The notes beneath the pieces are model-generated. The model saw only the letters and a list, made by a program, of their open reading frames with translations, searched no databases and was not told the DNA's origin. Position numbers and translations under genes: made by a program. Positions 7,825 through 15,295 of a DNA stretch of 36,146 nucleotides are shown piece by piece. This DNA is from Thermoproteota archaeon. Lineage in GTDB: Archaea; Korarchaeota; Korarchaeia; Korarchaeales; Korarchaeaceae. Where the stretch lies: the NCBI GenBank assembly GCA_027491735.1, contig JAOZGP010000024.1:1-36146 (forward strand), given 5' to 3'. The stretch's first letter is position 1, and the number at the start of each line of letters is the position of its first letter.

Positions 7825-7995
7825 TCAATGAATCACCAAGGGAAGGGTGGTTATGACGAGAGCAACCACCACTGTCAGGACAACTGGGAACCATTTCGGA
7901 ACCTTTATAGCTCCTGTGTCCTCAGCGGAAAAGCTCAGTATTCCTGCCACCGACATCGGCATTATATCCCTTCTCTTTCTCTTACCCTTGGGCAA
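7825..7995 (-). CDS. Protein translocase subunit Sec61-beta (archaeal SecG)
   Basis: A 56-residue protein read from a TTG start. The layout is typical of archaeal Sec61-beta: a Lys/Arg-rich N-terminus (PKGKRKRRD), a short segment PMSVAGILSFSAEDTG matching the family's 'AGL.RFFEEE.G' region, then KVPKWFP and one membrane helix of about 18 residues ending in VIH. It would bind the SecY/SecE channel in the membrane. It is the first gene of the PRTase-glyS-DHH operon. GGTGGTG stands just before the TTG, and a TATA element at 8026-8033 lies about 35 bases upstream, which supports this start. Without the TTG start the basic N-terminus is lost, so the gene is easy to miss. Confidence 0.85.
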   Translation of the reverse strand: MPKGKRKRRDIMPMSVAGILSFSAEDTGAIKVPKWFPVVLTVVVALVITTLPLVIH

Positions 7996-8025
7996 TCACA
8001 CCACCATGAGGAACGATCCAGAAGA

Positions 8026-8033
8026 TTATTTAA
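8026..8033. promoter_or_regulatory. TATA element shared by two divergent promoters
   Basis: TTATTTAA reads TTAAATAA on the other strand. The predicted + start of transcription is near 8055, four bases before ATG 8059. The predicted minus start is near 8004, nine bases before the TTG at 7995. The 63 bases between the two start codons contain no other good TATA sequence. Confidence 0.5.
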
Positions 8034-8058
8034 TGGTTCACCTGGGATGATCCTCGAA

Positions 8059-9009
8059 ATGATTACCATCGGATGGAACAATGGATTGGAGCTCAGAGCT
8101 GAGAGGTCCCGAGTTCTCATAGATCCCAAGCGGACTGAGAGAGGTGTTCCCGTCCTGCTGACACACGGACACAGGGACCACATCCCGAAAGACGTTAAAA
8201 ATCCTAGCTCCAAAATCTACGCCACCCATCCGACCACAAGCCTTCTCACCAGGTTTTATGGAGCCCCTCCAGAATCGGTGATCCCGCTGAGCTTCAACGA
8301 GACTCTGGTCTTGGGGGACATCAGGATCACTCCCTTCATTGCAGGGCATATAATCGGATCCGCTATGTACCTCATAGAAGCAGATAGAAGAAGAATTCTC
8401 TATACAGGGGATGTGAATCCCAGAGGAGGCTTCCACGTTGAAGGTCCGGCAGATGTTCCAGAAGCGGATGTGGTTATAATAGAGAGTACATACGGCTCTC
8501 CCGAGTACTGTTTCCCGGATCCCCATAGAGTCAGGGCCGAGCTTGTTAAATGGGCTGTAGATCTAGTTAGATCTGGAGAGAAGGTCTTAATAAAAGCCTA
8601 CACGGTGGGCAAGGCACAAGAGGTGATATCCACGTTTAATAGGTTGACTAATGCCGAGGTCGTCGTTGTCGGTGAGGCTGCAAAATCCTCCTCCATACTG
8701 GCGAGGTATAGCCGCCTGAGGTTCAGTTTAAGTGAGAATGATCCATGCATTATCATCACAAATAAGATAAACCCAATGAGCGCTGGGAGAAGAGCTATAG
8801 TTACGGGATGGGTTCTAAGGAGGCAATTTCATGGATTTGAAGGGTTCTGTCTGAGTTCTCATGGAGACTTCTACGATCTAATAGAGGTAATCAGGAGGGC
8901 CTCTCCACAGGAGGTCTACACGGTGCATGGCATGGTCGAAACTTTAGCCAACCATGTAAGGAGGGAGATGGGCATAAGGGCCGAGCCACTGAGGATAACG
9001 AAAGTATAA
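8059..9009 (+). CDS. Metallo-beta-lactamase-fold nuclease, Ysh1/COG1236-like short form
   Basis: 316 residues. Motifs of the RNA/DNA-processing metallo-beta-lactamases are present: THGHRDH (35-41, an HxHxDH variant), GHIIGSA (97-103), TGDVN (116-120) and ESTYG (142-146), with SSHGDF and a final VHG near the C-terminus. The beta-CASP region between is short, resembling compact archaeal exonuclease-like members rather than full CPSF73 homologues. A role in RNA 3'-end processing or DNA repair is possible but not shown. ATG 8059 is chosen from GGATGAT seven bases upstream and the TATA position; ATG 8047 is the alternative. In-frame sequence further upstream is antisense to the Sec61-beta gene and is not part of this protein. 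Confidence 0.85.
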   Translation: MITIGWNNGLELRAERSRVLIDPKRTERGVPVLLTHGHRDHIPKDVKNPSSKIYATHPTTSLLTRFYGAPPESVIPLSFNETLVLGDIRITPFIAGHIIGSAMYLIEADRRRILYTGDVNPRGGFHVEGPADVPEADVVIIESTYGSPEYCFPDPHRVRAELVKWAVDLVRSGEKVLIKAYTVGKAQEVISTFNRLTNAEVVVVGEAAKSSSILARYSRLRFSLSENDPCIIITNKINPMSAGRRAIVTGWVLRRQFHGFEGFCLSSHGDFYDLIEVIRRASPQEVYTVHGMVETLANHVRREMGIRAEPLRITKV

Positions 9010-9026
9010 AATATGGGAAAAGAGAG

Positions 9027-9524
9027 TCATGAGGCTTTTTTCTTGCCGATCCTTAGATCTTTTGGCACTATGGAAATTCTCTCCGCTATCGTCTCGAGCA
9101 CCAGTGAGGTATTGGACTCCTTTATGCCCGGTATGGTCAGGACTTTCTGGAGCAGGGAGTTGAGCTCCACCTGATCTCCAGCTATCACCTTGACTATAAC
9201 ATCATAAGGACCTGTTATCTCATGAATCTCTAGTGCATTGTCCTTTATACAGTCGTAAATCTTCTTTGCAACCTCTTTGTGTTTTCCGGGATCTGTCTTC
9301 AAAAGTATTATGTACTTGTATGCCTTTCCCAGCTTGGCGTGATCGATCACAGCTGTGTAGTACTTTATTATGCCCATACTCTCCAGCTTTTTGACCTTTT
9401 TCATTACGCCAGCCGGGCTCATCCCGAGCTCCTTGGCCACATTTGTGTAGGTGACGCGTCCATCCTCAACAAGCTTTTTAAGGATCTCGATCTCTTTTTC
9501 GCTAAATCTTTTTCTTCTAGGCAT
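9027..9524 (-). CDS. Lrp/AsnC-family transcriptional regulator
   Basis: 165 residues. An N-terminal winged helix-turn-helix (about 7-55, including VTYTNVAKELGMSPAGVMKKVKKLE) is followed by an Asp-linked beta-sheet RAM domain (about 68-150, with GPYDVIVKV) that in this family forms dimers and octamers and binds amino acids. The C-terminus is Lys-rich. It probably controls its own gene and perhaps the divergent DUF2070 gene, since a palindrome lies next to the predicted transcription start. ATG 9524 is chosen because GGTGGTGG lies directly upstream; extension to 9560 would add 12 residues lacking family similarity. It converges with the preceding nuclease gene (17-base gap). Confidence 0.9.
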   Translation of the reverse strand: MPRRKRFSEKEIEILKKLVEDGRVTYTNVAKELGMSPAGVMKKVKKLESMGIIKYYTAVIDHAKLGKAYKYIILLKTDPGKHKEVAKKIYDCIKDNALEIHEITGPYDVIVKVIAGDQVELNSLLQKVLTIPGIKESNTSLVLETIAERISIVPKDLRIGKKKAS

Positions 9525-9538
9525 ACCACCACCTCTAA

Positions 9539-9551
9539 AGGTGAACCACCT
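9539..9551. promoter_or_regulatory. Candidate operator for the Lrp-type regulator
   Basis: Inverted repeat AGGTG-AAC-CACCT with perfect 5-base arms. It lies right at or after the predicted minus-strand transcription start near 9552, where a bound repressor would block polymerase. Autoregulation is common for Lrp proteins; the link here is inference. Confidence 0.35.
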
Positions 9552-9569
9552 CAGTGTCAAGCGCTGTAG

Positions 9570-9582
9570 TATAAAAAATTTA
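9570..9582. promoter_or_regulatory. Shared AT-rich TATA element between the lrp-like and DUF2070 genes
   Basis: TATAAAAAATTTA can serve both directions. On + it predicts a start near 9599, just before ATG 9606. On minus it predicts a start near 9552, about 28 bases before ATG 9524. Confidence 0.45.
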
Positions 9583-9605
9583 TGGTTAAGAGGGGGTTAA
9601 GTTGC

Positions 9606-11297
9606 ATGGACTTTAACAAAAGTAGTGATATAGTAAAGAAGAGAGCTCATTTGGTCTTCCAGCTGAGATCCGCTAGGATGGCAATCGTTGCCCTGGCTAT
9701 CATGCTCTGTATGACTTACCTGATGACTGCCCTTTTTGTGGGAAAAATCTTGGCTCTTAAGATATCGGTTCTCTTCGCCGTTTCCTTTGCGATCTCCACG
9801 ATCATCAATAAATTTTCAAGTAAGATCATGAGCGTTAGACGTTCGCTTTGGAGCTCGCTGTTGGTGTTGTCCCCCGAGGCTCTGGCGGTTATCACAACAG
9901 CACCTTTCGATTTATGGAATAAAGCTCTGCCGGTTCTTACCTACACGTCCACCTACCTGTCGCTGTTGGTTGGCCTCAGCTTATATAGATCAAAGATGTC
10001 AAAGATCCTCTCGACGATCCCGCCCCTGATCCCGAACGCCATCTGCCCAAGCTATATCCTGCTTGTGTCCTTGACGTTAGCCATCTTCACGATCAAGCTG
10101 ACTGACGTCGTGGTAGACAGGATATCCTCCATGGGACACTGTCGAGGTCTTTCCATAGGAAGGGTTGTAGCTGAGCTACTGTTGAGCTCCGATCCGACAG
10201 AGTTGGAGAGTGTGCTTACTGAAAGGAGTATAGAGGACGAGATCAGAATTACCTGCGTGAGAATGAGAAGCGTGGCTTTGATCTCCGCCGACATACATCC
10301 GGGGCCCTATAAAGCTGGAAGCTCGAGAGCTCCTCGCCTCATAATGGAACATCTTGACAAAGAAGGTGTGTCCTCTGTTTTCCTGAGAAGAGCTAGTACG
10401 CACACCAGAAACCTGCCATCAGAGAGTGAGGTGAGGAGAGTTGCTGACCGTGTAGCATCCCTTGTCAGAGGCGGCAAAAACGTCGACACAGGAGAGCTCG
10501 TGTGGATGAAGAGAGGACCATTTGAGATAACGGCTCAGGCTTTCGGAAGTACCGTGCTTGCTACTGTGAGTGGGCGGGGCCTTGAGAGCTTCGAGGACAT
10601 ACCCAATTCCACTGATAGAAGAGTTAACGAAGTAATGAGAGCAAAGGGACTCGATGTAAGCGTTGTGGTGGTTGACAGACATGATTGCCTTACGCCAGGA
10701 GGATACAGCAAAGTAGATCCATTCAGTCCAGAGGAGGATGAGCTTGTGAGGTACATAGTCGAGGTCGTGGAGAAAGCCCTGGCCTCGAAAAGATCATCTC
10801 TCATCAGAGTTGGTTTTTCCAAGCTCCATCTGGATCTAGACAGTCTCGGCGAGGGAGGGATAAGGGTTATCGTACTGGAGGTTGGGGGCAATAAAGCAGC
10901 TTACATATGTGTGGACTCGAACAACATGCTGCCAAAGATGAGGGACCTCATCACCAACGAAGTGGCCTCTCTCGGGATAACTCCGATAGTGATCACAACA
11001 GATACGCACGAGACTATGACGGTGAGAAAGACGGATAATCCGTTTGGATACGAATGTAACGAAGACGAGATGAAGAAGATAGCCTCGAAGATACGCAAAC
11101 TCGTTAGAGAGGCTTCGAGGAGCCTCGTAGAATGTAGGGCAGCTATCAACTCATCAAAGATTAGCTGCAGGATAGTTGGCGAGGAGGTCATGGACGACAT
11201 ATTCTGGAAGATAGAAAGGGCTAATTACGCTCCTTATCTTATAGGTCTAGCTGTGGTTCCTGTTCAACTGGCGCTTCTCGTTTCCGCTTTGATCTAG
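9606..11297 (+). CDS. DUF2070-family archaeal membrane protein
   Basis: 563 residues. Several hydrophobic helices fill residues about 25-170, followed by a large soluble part and one last helix at the C-terminus (about 545-563). The soluble part shows the DUF2070 signature DIHPGPYKAGSS (about 229-240) and a later STHTRNLPSE segment; conserved His and Asp suggest a hydrolase- or metal-binding-like domain. The family is found in archaea and has no assigned function that I know of. ATG 9606 is chosen because the ATG at 9582 lies only a few bases after the TATA element and cannot be in the transcript. It is transcribed divergently from the Lrp-type regulator. Confidence 0.8.
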   Translation: MDFNKSSDIVKKRAHLVFQLRSARMAIVALAIMLCMTYLMTALFVGKILALKISVLFAVSFAISTIINKFSSKIMSVRRSLWSSLLVLSPEALAVITTAPFDLWNKALPVLTYTSTYLSLLVGLSLYRSKMSKILSTIPPLIPNAICPSYILLVSLTLAIFTIKLTDVVVDRISSMGHCRGLSIGRVVAELLLSSDPTELESVLTERSIEDEIRITCVRMRSVALISADIHPGPYKAGSSRAPRLIMEHLDKEGVSSVFLRRASTHTRNLPSESEVRRVADRVASLVRGGKNVDTGELVWMKRGPFEITAQAFGSTVLATVSGRGLESFEDIPNSTDRRVNEVMRAKGLDVSVVVVDRHDCLTPGGYSKVDPFSPEEDELVRYIVEVVEKALASKRSSLIRVGFSKLHLDLDSLGEGGIRVIVLEVGGNKAAYICVDSNNMLPKMRDLITNEVASLGITPIVITTDTHETMTVRKTDNPFGYECNEDEMKKIASKIRKLVREASRSLVECRAAINSSKISCRIVGEEVMDDIFWKIERANYAPYLIGLAVVPVQLALLVSALI

Positions 11298-11326
11298 GGC
11301 CTCAACGCGACGTCGCATGACACACA

Positions 11327-11337
11327 AATTTTTTATT
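11327..11337 (+). promoter_or_regulatory. TATA box of tRNA-Lys
   Basis: AATTTTTTATT is centred about 31 bases before the mature tRNA 5' end at 11363, giving a leader of a few bases. Confidence 0.45.
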
Positions 11338-11362
11338 GTGGAAGGAAGCCCTGGAGTTCCGG

Positions 11363-11455
11363 GGGCCCGTAGCTCAGTATGGTCAGAGCACCGGGCTTTT
11401 AGGACATGATGTCGAGGAAACCCGGGGGTCGCGGGTTCAAATCCCGCCGGGCCCG
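11363..11455 (+). tRNA. tRNA-Lys (anticodon UUU), intron-containing
   Basis: A full cloverleaf is seen. The acceptor stem pairs 11363-11369 with 11448-11454, with discriminator G 11455. The D arm is 11372-11375/11386-11389. The anticodon stem pairs 11391-11395 with 11421-11425, with loop C-T-TTT-A. The T arm is 11431-11435/11443-11447 with loop TTCAAAT, and the variable loop has five bases. The anticodon TTT is at 11398-11400. An 18-base intron (11402-11419) interrupts the loop between positions 37 and 38. CCA is not encoded. The tRNA lies alone between the DUF2070 gene and a convergent nucleotidyltransferase-like gene. No attachment-site duplication was seen near its 3' end. Confidence 0.95.
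11402..11419 (+). other. tRNA-Lys intron, canonical 37/38 position
   Basis: The 18-base insert includes GAC-ATGAT-GTC, which can form a small hairpin. Its position directly after A37 is the canonical archaeal site cut by the bulge-helix-bulge endonuclease. Confidence 0.85.
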
Positions 11456-11499
11456 CTTTCTGCTTGAAATTAATTGATCCGAGGGAAGAGATGGAAAAG

Positions 11500-12339
11500 T
11501 CACCTGACGACCTCTTCGACTTCTCTATACCACTTAGACTTGGTTCCCTTCTTAGCTCTCTTCTGCCATTTCTTTGTCTTTGGTTCCTCATCTAGAGCTT
11601 TTAGCAGTTCGTCAACTTTCCTCCTAGTCAGGGCTACCTCTTCTTCATTTAGAACTCCTTCCTCCTTTAGGATGTCAGCAGTGGCTTTAACCTTTTCGAG
11701 ATTGTTCTTGGCATCATACCAGAAGCCCCAGTCATCCGCTAGAAGCTTCGCTATGTATTTCACATTTATCAGACCCTTGCCCTCCTTGTCCAAAAACTCG
11801 TGGCTTAGAAAAAGCACAACTAGATCCACTAAGTCCTTTCTGTTGATGTCATGTATCTGCAGCTTCTCCAAAACCACATCTGTTGGGGAGATTGCTGGAA
11901 AGCTGAGCTCGAGTCTTCCCTCCCCAGGCTTCTTGCCGAAAGGTATGTCGTGGCTGAACTCCAGTCTGTCAAAGAAGACGTCTATGTGATACTTGCCTTC
12001 TGGATGATAATATATCAGCCTTTTGTTTGAGAACAGAGCGTTTATCATCTTATCTGGGAGAAATCTCATTTCTTCAAAGAACTTTTTTACCTGCTTGGAT
12101 TGTTTGCTGTATGCCATCAGATCGAGATCGGTAAACATGGGAGCTCCCTCGGCACCAAAGCGAACCTTGTGGATCTCCCTCATCCTGGGATTGTCCTTTG
12201 TGTGAAGGTAGACCGCCATCGCTCCCAATATTCTAAGAATTATGCCCTTCTCCTGAGCCTTGCTCACCAGATCCACACACTCGTTGACAAACTCCTCTTC
12301 TCTCATCTCAACGAAGTGAATTCCCTCATGAGAGCTCAA
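11500..12339 (-). CDS. Nucleotidyltransferase-fold protein, function unknown
   Basis: 279 residues. The N-terminal half has features of the polymerase-beta-like nucleotidyltransferase fold: LGAMAV (38-43), DLDL (71-74) as the likely metal-binding pair, and HIDVFFD (118-124) for the third acidic residue. It continues with SPTDVVLEKLQI (151-162) and a segment about DIN-RKDLVDL, as in AbiEii-like and related minimal transferase families. The last 25 residues are strongly basic, which suggests nucleic-acid contact. It follows the metallophosphoesterase gene by 13 bases, so the two are probably one operon. The start is TTG with GGGGGTG upstream; ATG 12306 is an alternative. Substrate and role are not known. 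Confidence 0.65.
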   Translation of the reverse strand: MSSHEGIHFVEMREEEFVNECVDLVSKAQEKGIILRILGAMAVYLHTKDNPRMREIHKVRFGAEGAPMFTDLDLMAYSKQSKQVKKFFEEMRFLPDKMINALFSNKRLIYYHPEGKYHIDVFFDRLEFSHDIPFGKKPGEGRLELSFPAISPTDVVLEKLQIHDINRKDLVDLVVLFLSHEFLDKEGKGLINVKYIAKLLADDWGFWYDAKNNLEKVKATADILKEEGVLNEEEVALTRRKVDELLKALDEEPKTKKWQKRAKKGTKSKWYREVEEVVR

Positions 12340-12352
12340 CTCGATGCACCCC

Positions 12353-13312
12353 CTACCCCTCTATCTTCCAGTAGTTCTTCAAACCGTCTGGTTCTAACTC
12401 TATGATGAAACCCCTTAGAAGACCTTCCGTGTACTCACTACCAGGATTGACCACCACCGTGTTGCCCAGCTTGTCGCTGGCGTAGCTCTCGTGTATGTGA
12501 CCATGAAGACCCATTAAGGGTTGGTATTCCTCTATTATCTTCCTGACAGCCTTCGAACCCACATGAACCAAAACGGGTCTGCCCCCCACATAGACGGGCT
12601 TGAGGTTCTTGTCAAGCTTGGGAGCAAGGTCTAATTTAGTTCCGAAAGGAGGACAGTGGAAGTTGAACAGTACCTTGCTGAAGTCCTTCAACCCGAACTT
12701 ATCTATTTTCTTGCGGAGCATCTTCTCAAGCTTGTTCTCAGGAGCCTCGCGGGGAGTGTTCCATGGAGTTGGGTTGACGTACTCGTGGCTGATTATCTGA
12801 TACCCATACTTCAGCTCCACAATCTTGTCGAGAGGATTTATCACACCTCTATCCTCGTAGCTGTTTATCACCTCATCTATATATTTCTCATCATCATTGC
12901 CGGGCATTACTATCGCCGTGATCTCCTTAGTGTCGACCTTCTCCACCAGGAGATTCAGCCACTTCCTCATCCTCTCTATCATCACCTGCTTGAACATCTC
13001 CTCTTGCTTCTTTGGATCGGCTGCTATCTCCTGAACCTCATCTGGAGTCAGTATTACATAGTAGTAGGCCATGTTTTCTATCCTCTCCTTGAGATTATCA
13101 AGCTCCCTCTCTGTCTTGGCGACTGACTTCCTCCCGAGAACCTCAGCTTCGTAGCTATCCTTCTTGATAAAGATAGGAATTATCGCCTTACCAGTTAGGT
13201 CGCCAGCCAATATTATCACGTTAGCTTTATAGACGTTGATGGCGTTGAGCCACTTCCTCCAGACCAAGGTATTCCCGTGTATATCCGCCGCAAAAAACAT
13301 TCTTATAGTCAT
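12353..13312 (-). CDS. Metallophosphoesterase with large helical insertion
   Basis: 319 residues with the dimetal phosphoesterase motifs: DIH (10-12), GD (37-38), GNDD (138-141), HCPP (219-222) and HGHIH (270-274). Between GD and GNDD lie about 100 residues (40-137), including a charged, probably helical stretch (55-125) rich in Lys and Glu, which is much longer than in small Icc-like enzymes. A GG-R-VLVH segment near 243-250 belongs to the C-terminal half. ATG 13312 is supported by AAGGTGTTGA upstream and a TATA box at 13361-13370. It is followed by the nucleotidyltransferase-like gene. The pair could act on nucleotides or RNA ends; that is inference. Confidence 0.82.
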   Translation of the reverse strand: MTIRMFFAADIHGNTLVWRKWLNAINVYKANVIILAGDLTGKAIIPIFIKKDSYEAEVLGRKSVAKTERELDNLKERIENMAYYYVILTPDEVQEIAADPKKQEEMFKQVMIERMRKWLNLLVEKVDTKEITAIVMPGNDDEKYIDEVINSYEDRGVINPLDKIVELKYGYQIISHEYVNPTPWNTPREAPENKLEKMLRKKIDKFGLKDFSKVLFNFHCPPFGTKLDLAPKLDKNLKPVYVGGRPVLVHVGSKAVRKIIEEYQPLMGLHGHIHESYASDKLGNTVVVNPGSEYTEGLLRGFIIELEPDGLKNYWKIEG

Positions 13313-13360
13313 AAGTCAACACCTTCTGAGGCTTGGACGAGAAAGTCCTCCAGCAAGAAG

Positions 13361-13370
13361 TATAAAAAGG
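13361..13370 (-). promoter_or_regulatory. TATA box of the metallophosphoesterase/nucleotidyltransferase pair
   Basis: Read on the minus strand it is CCTTTTTATA, predicting transcription from near 13339 and a leader of about 27 bases that holds the Shine-Dalgarno site. Confidence 0.5.
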
Positions 13371-13442
13371 TTTAAAATTGAATGGGTGAGGAACAAGAAA
13401 GTATCTCTTTCAGATAAAAAGAGAAGGAAGAGGGAGGAAAGA

Positions 13443-15146
13443 TCACGCTGGAGGTATCTCTGTGTATATCGTTCTGACGTCTATTCCACGTCTCTGGTTG
13501 TATATGAGGAACCCTGCGAACATGAACGCTCCAAGACCCATCCAGAACGACTGCTGGAACCATATATCTACTCCAAGCTCAGCGCTGGATACCATGAAGA
13601 AGAAGAAGTTTACAGCAAAGGAGAATGCTCCTATTATGGAGACCACTGGTACGCCACCTATCTCCCACCTGATTGGTGATTTCTCATAGAGGTCTGACTT
13701 GACGTATGGCAGAACCGCTCCTGCTAAGCTAGCGGTCATCACAGCAAATTGGTACAAGTTGCTCGTATCAGCAGCTGCCACCCAGGCTCCTTCCTCTCCG
13801 CCGTTGGCCCATATCAGAAGGACCCCGGCCAAGCCACCCAGCATCGTGAGCAGTATGGCCCAATGCGGACTGTGGAAGGTCTCGTTCACAGCAGCGAACA
13901 CCTCAGGGAAGAATCTGTCGAAGGCCCAAGCGAAGACCATCCTGCTAGCCACCACGAAGAAGGCTGGTATGTCCTTGAGCAGTATTATGCCAACAACAAA
14001 TCCATTGAATATCTGAAGCCAGGCAAGTCCCTTCGGCACAAGAGGTATCGTGAAAGAAGTTACGGCATTCCAAGGCATCACGTGGGTTGGAGGAATGCCC
14101 ATCAGATCCGCTAACCCCTTCACTCCCAGCTTGTTATACACATAAGCATAGAGGGCTGTGAAGTAAACTCTATCTGCTGGAACTCCATGGGACTGAAGCC
14201 AGCTCATGGCTCCAGTCGACTGAAGAACGCTCTGCGGAACCTGCCAGGAGGTGTAGAATAGAAATGGCAGAGTTATGTAGTAAGCCATTATAACGAGAGT
14301 TCCAAAAATCTGTGCTACAAGGAGAGAGGTGGCGGGAGTCTTTATCTCGCCTCCAACGAACACGGCGGAGACTATACCGATGTAGGCCCATATTGCACCG
14401 ACCCCAGCGTTTATTGTCGCTGCCCAGCTGAACGATTGTACTGGTGGGCTTCCAAGCTCAAATGCCTTGGCTACTATTTTCTGATAGGCGTTCGCTCCAA
14501 ACATGCTGTTGAAGGCTGCAACAGCGTTAACTGGATTGGATCCCCAGATGGAGAGTATCACCAGGTTGCTCAGGCAGCCGAGTATGGCTATCGTTCCAAG
14601 AATATTTATTATCCACCCATAAATCCTCATCCCGAGAAAAGCTATCGCCCCGAAAACTATAACGAATATCAGCGAAAGCACTATATGTCCTGTCATTGTG
14701 TTCATCCAGGCCGCTGTGGAGAGAAGACCCTCGTCTCTAAGGGCTATTCCGGCTGCTGTGACCGCCCCCGTGAAGAAGTCTATCGAATACCAAGCTATTA
14801 TGCCATAGCTGAGCACCTCAGTGAACCAGAATCCCCAAGATGCGATGAAGCCGAGAGCAGGGCTCAGACCCCTGGTTATGAAGATGTAGTCTCCGCCCGT
14901 TCTCGGCATCATGGCTCCCATGATTGTGTATACCAGGGCCGTCGGAATAGCAGCTATGAGACCAACTATGAGGAAGGACCATGGAACAAAGGCTGCCGGA
15001 TACTGGTAGGCGGCGGTGACAGAGAGCTTATGTATTCCTCCACCTACGGTGTGTGTGAAGCATATCATGAAGGCGGTGAATGGGCCCACGGTTCTGACAA
15101 GGCCTGAAGCACGTCTTACAAACATCGTAGGCGCTTCAGAACTCAT
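13443..15146 (-). CDS. APC-superfamily amino acid/polyamine permease
   Basis: 567 residues with about 12 hydrophobic segments spread along the whole length. The amino acid-polyamine-organocation pattern is visible: helix 1 with VGGGIH in place of the usual GSGIF, and PRTGGDYIFITRG near residue 80 matching the family's 'R.GG.Y.y....' motif. A hydrophilic loop of about 70 residues (about 300-375) lies between helices in the second half, longer than usual. It probably imports amino acids or related solutes by ion-coupled transport or exchange; the substrate cannot be read. ATG 15146 is preceded by AAGGTGATGAG. It appears monocistronic and is divergent from the unknown gene at 15296. Confidence 0.85.
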   Translation of the reverse strand: MSSEAPTMFVRRASGLVRTVGPFTAFMICFTHTVGGGIHKLSVTAAYQYPAAFVPWSFLIVGLIAAIPTALVYTIMGAMMPRTGGDYIFITRGLSPALGFIASWGFWFTEVLSYGIIAWYSIDFFTGAVTAAGIALRDEGLLSTAAWMNTMTGHIVLSLIFVIVFGAIAFLGMRIYGWIINILGTIAILGCLSNLVILSIWGSNPVNAVAAFNSMFGANAYQKIVAKAFELGSPPVQSFSWAATINAGVGAIWAYIGIVSAVFVGGEIKTPATSLLVAQIFGTLVIMAYYITLPFLFYTSWQVPQSVLQSTGAMSWLQSHGVPADRVYFTALYAYVYNKLGVKGLADLMGIPPTHVMPWNAVTSFTIPLVPKGLAWLQIFNGFVVGIILLKDIPAFFVVASRMVFAWAFDRFFPEVFAAVNETFHSPHWAILLTMLGGLAGVLLIWANGGEEGAWVAAADTSNLYQFAVMTASLAGAVLPYVKSDLYEKSPIRWEIGGVPVVSIIGAFSFAVNFFFFMVSSAELGVDIWFQQSFWMGLGAFMFAGFLIYNQRRGIDVRTIYTEIPPA

Positions 15147-15210
15147 ATCTCATCACCTTTATATCAGTTCTACTGAAGATTTTCCTGATCGCCTTTGTGC
15201 TAGGAAGAGA

Positions 15211-15223
15211 TATTATTTAAATT
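15211..15223. promoter_or_regulatory. Shared TATA element between the APC permease and the unknown pair
   Basis: TATTATTTAAATT contains a near-symmetric TTAAATT core. It predicts starts near 15242 (+) and 15192 (minus), giving leaders of about 54 and 46 bases to the preferred start codons, both of which have Shine-Dalgarno sites. Confidence 0.4.
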
Positions 15224-15295
15224 TTTACTTGATGATCACCTCCTTGTGGAAAGATCATGCGAATTGGCCTAGTTAGATACAATAAGGTGGCCAAA

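Noticed and set aside
7828..8058. N-terminal extension of the metallo-beta-lactamase protein, and a separate 67-residue + strand frame
   Set aside because: Both are antisense to the Sec61-beta gene, the predicted + transcript starts near 8055, and the peptide shows no family similarity.
11363..11455. Integration site of a mobile element at tRNA-Lys
   Set aside because: No repeat of the tRNA 3' end, integrase or change in composition is seen in the window.
12656..13126. Leu-rich 156-residue + strand frame that looks like membrane protein
   Set aside because: Antisense to the metallophosphoesterase; its hydrophobicity comes from reverse reading of Lys/Glu codons.
14436..15107. 223-residue + strand frame
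   Set aside because: Antisense to the APC permease; the composition (Tyr, Cys, Arg, His) is that of a membrane-protein shadow.
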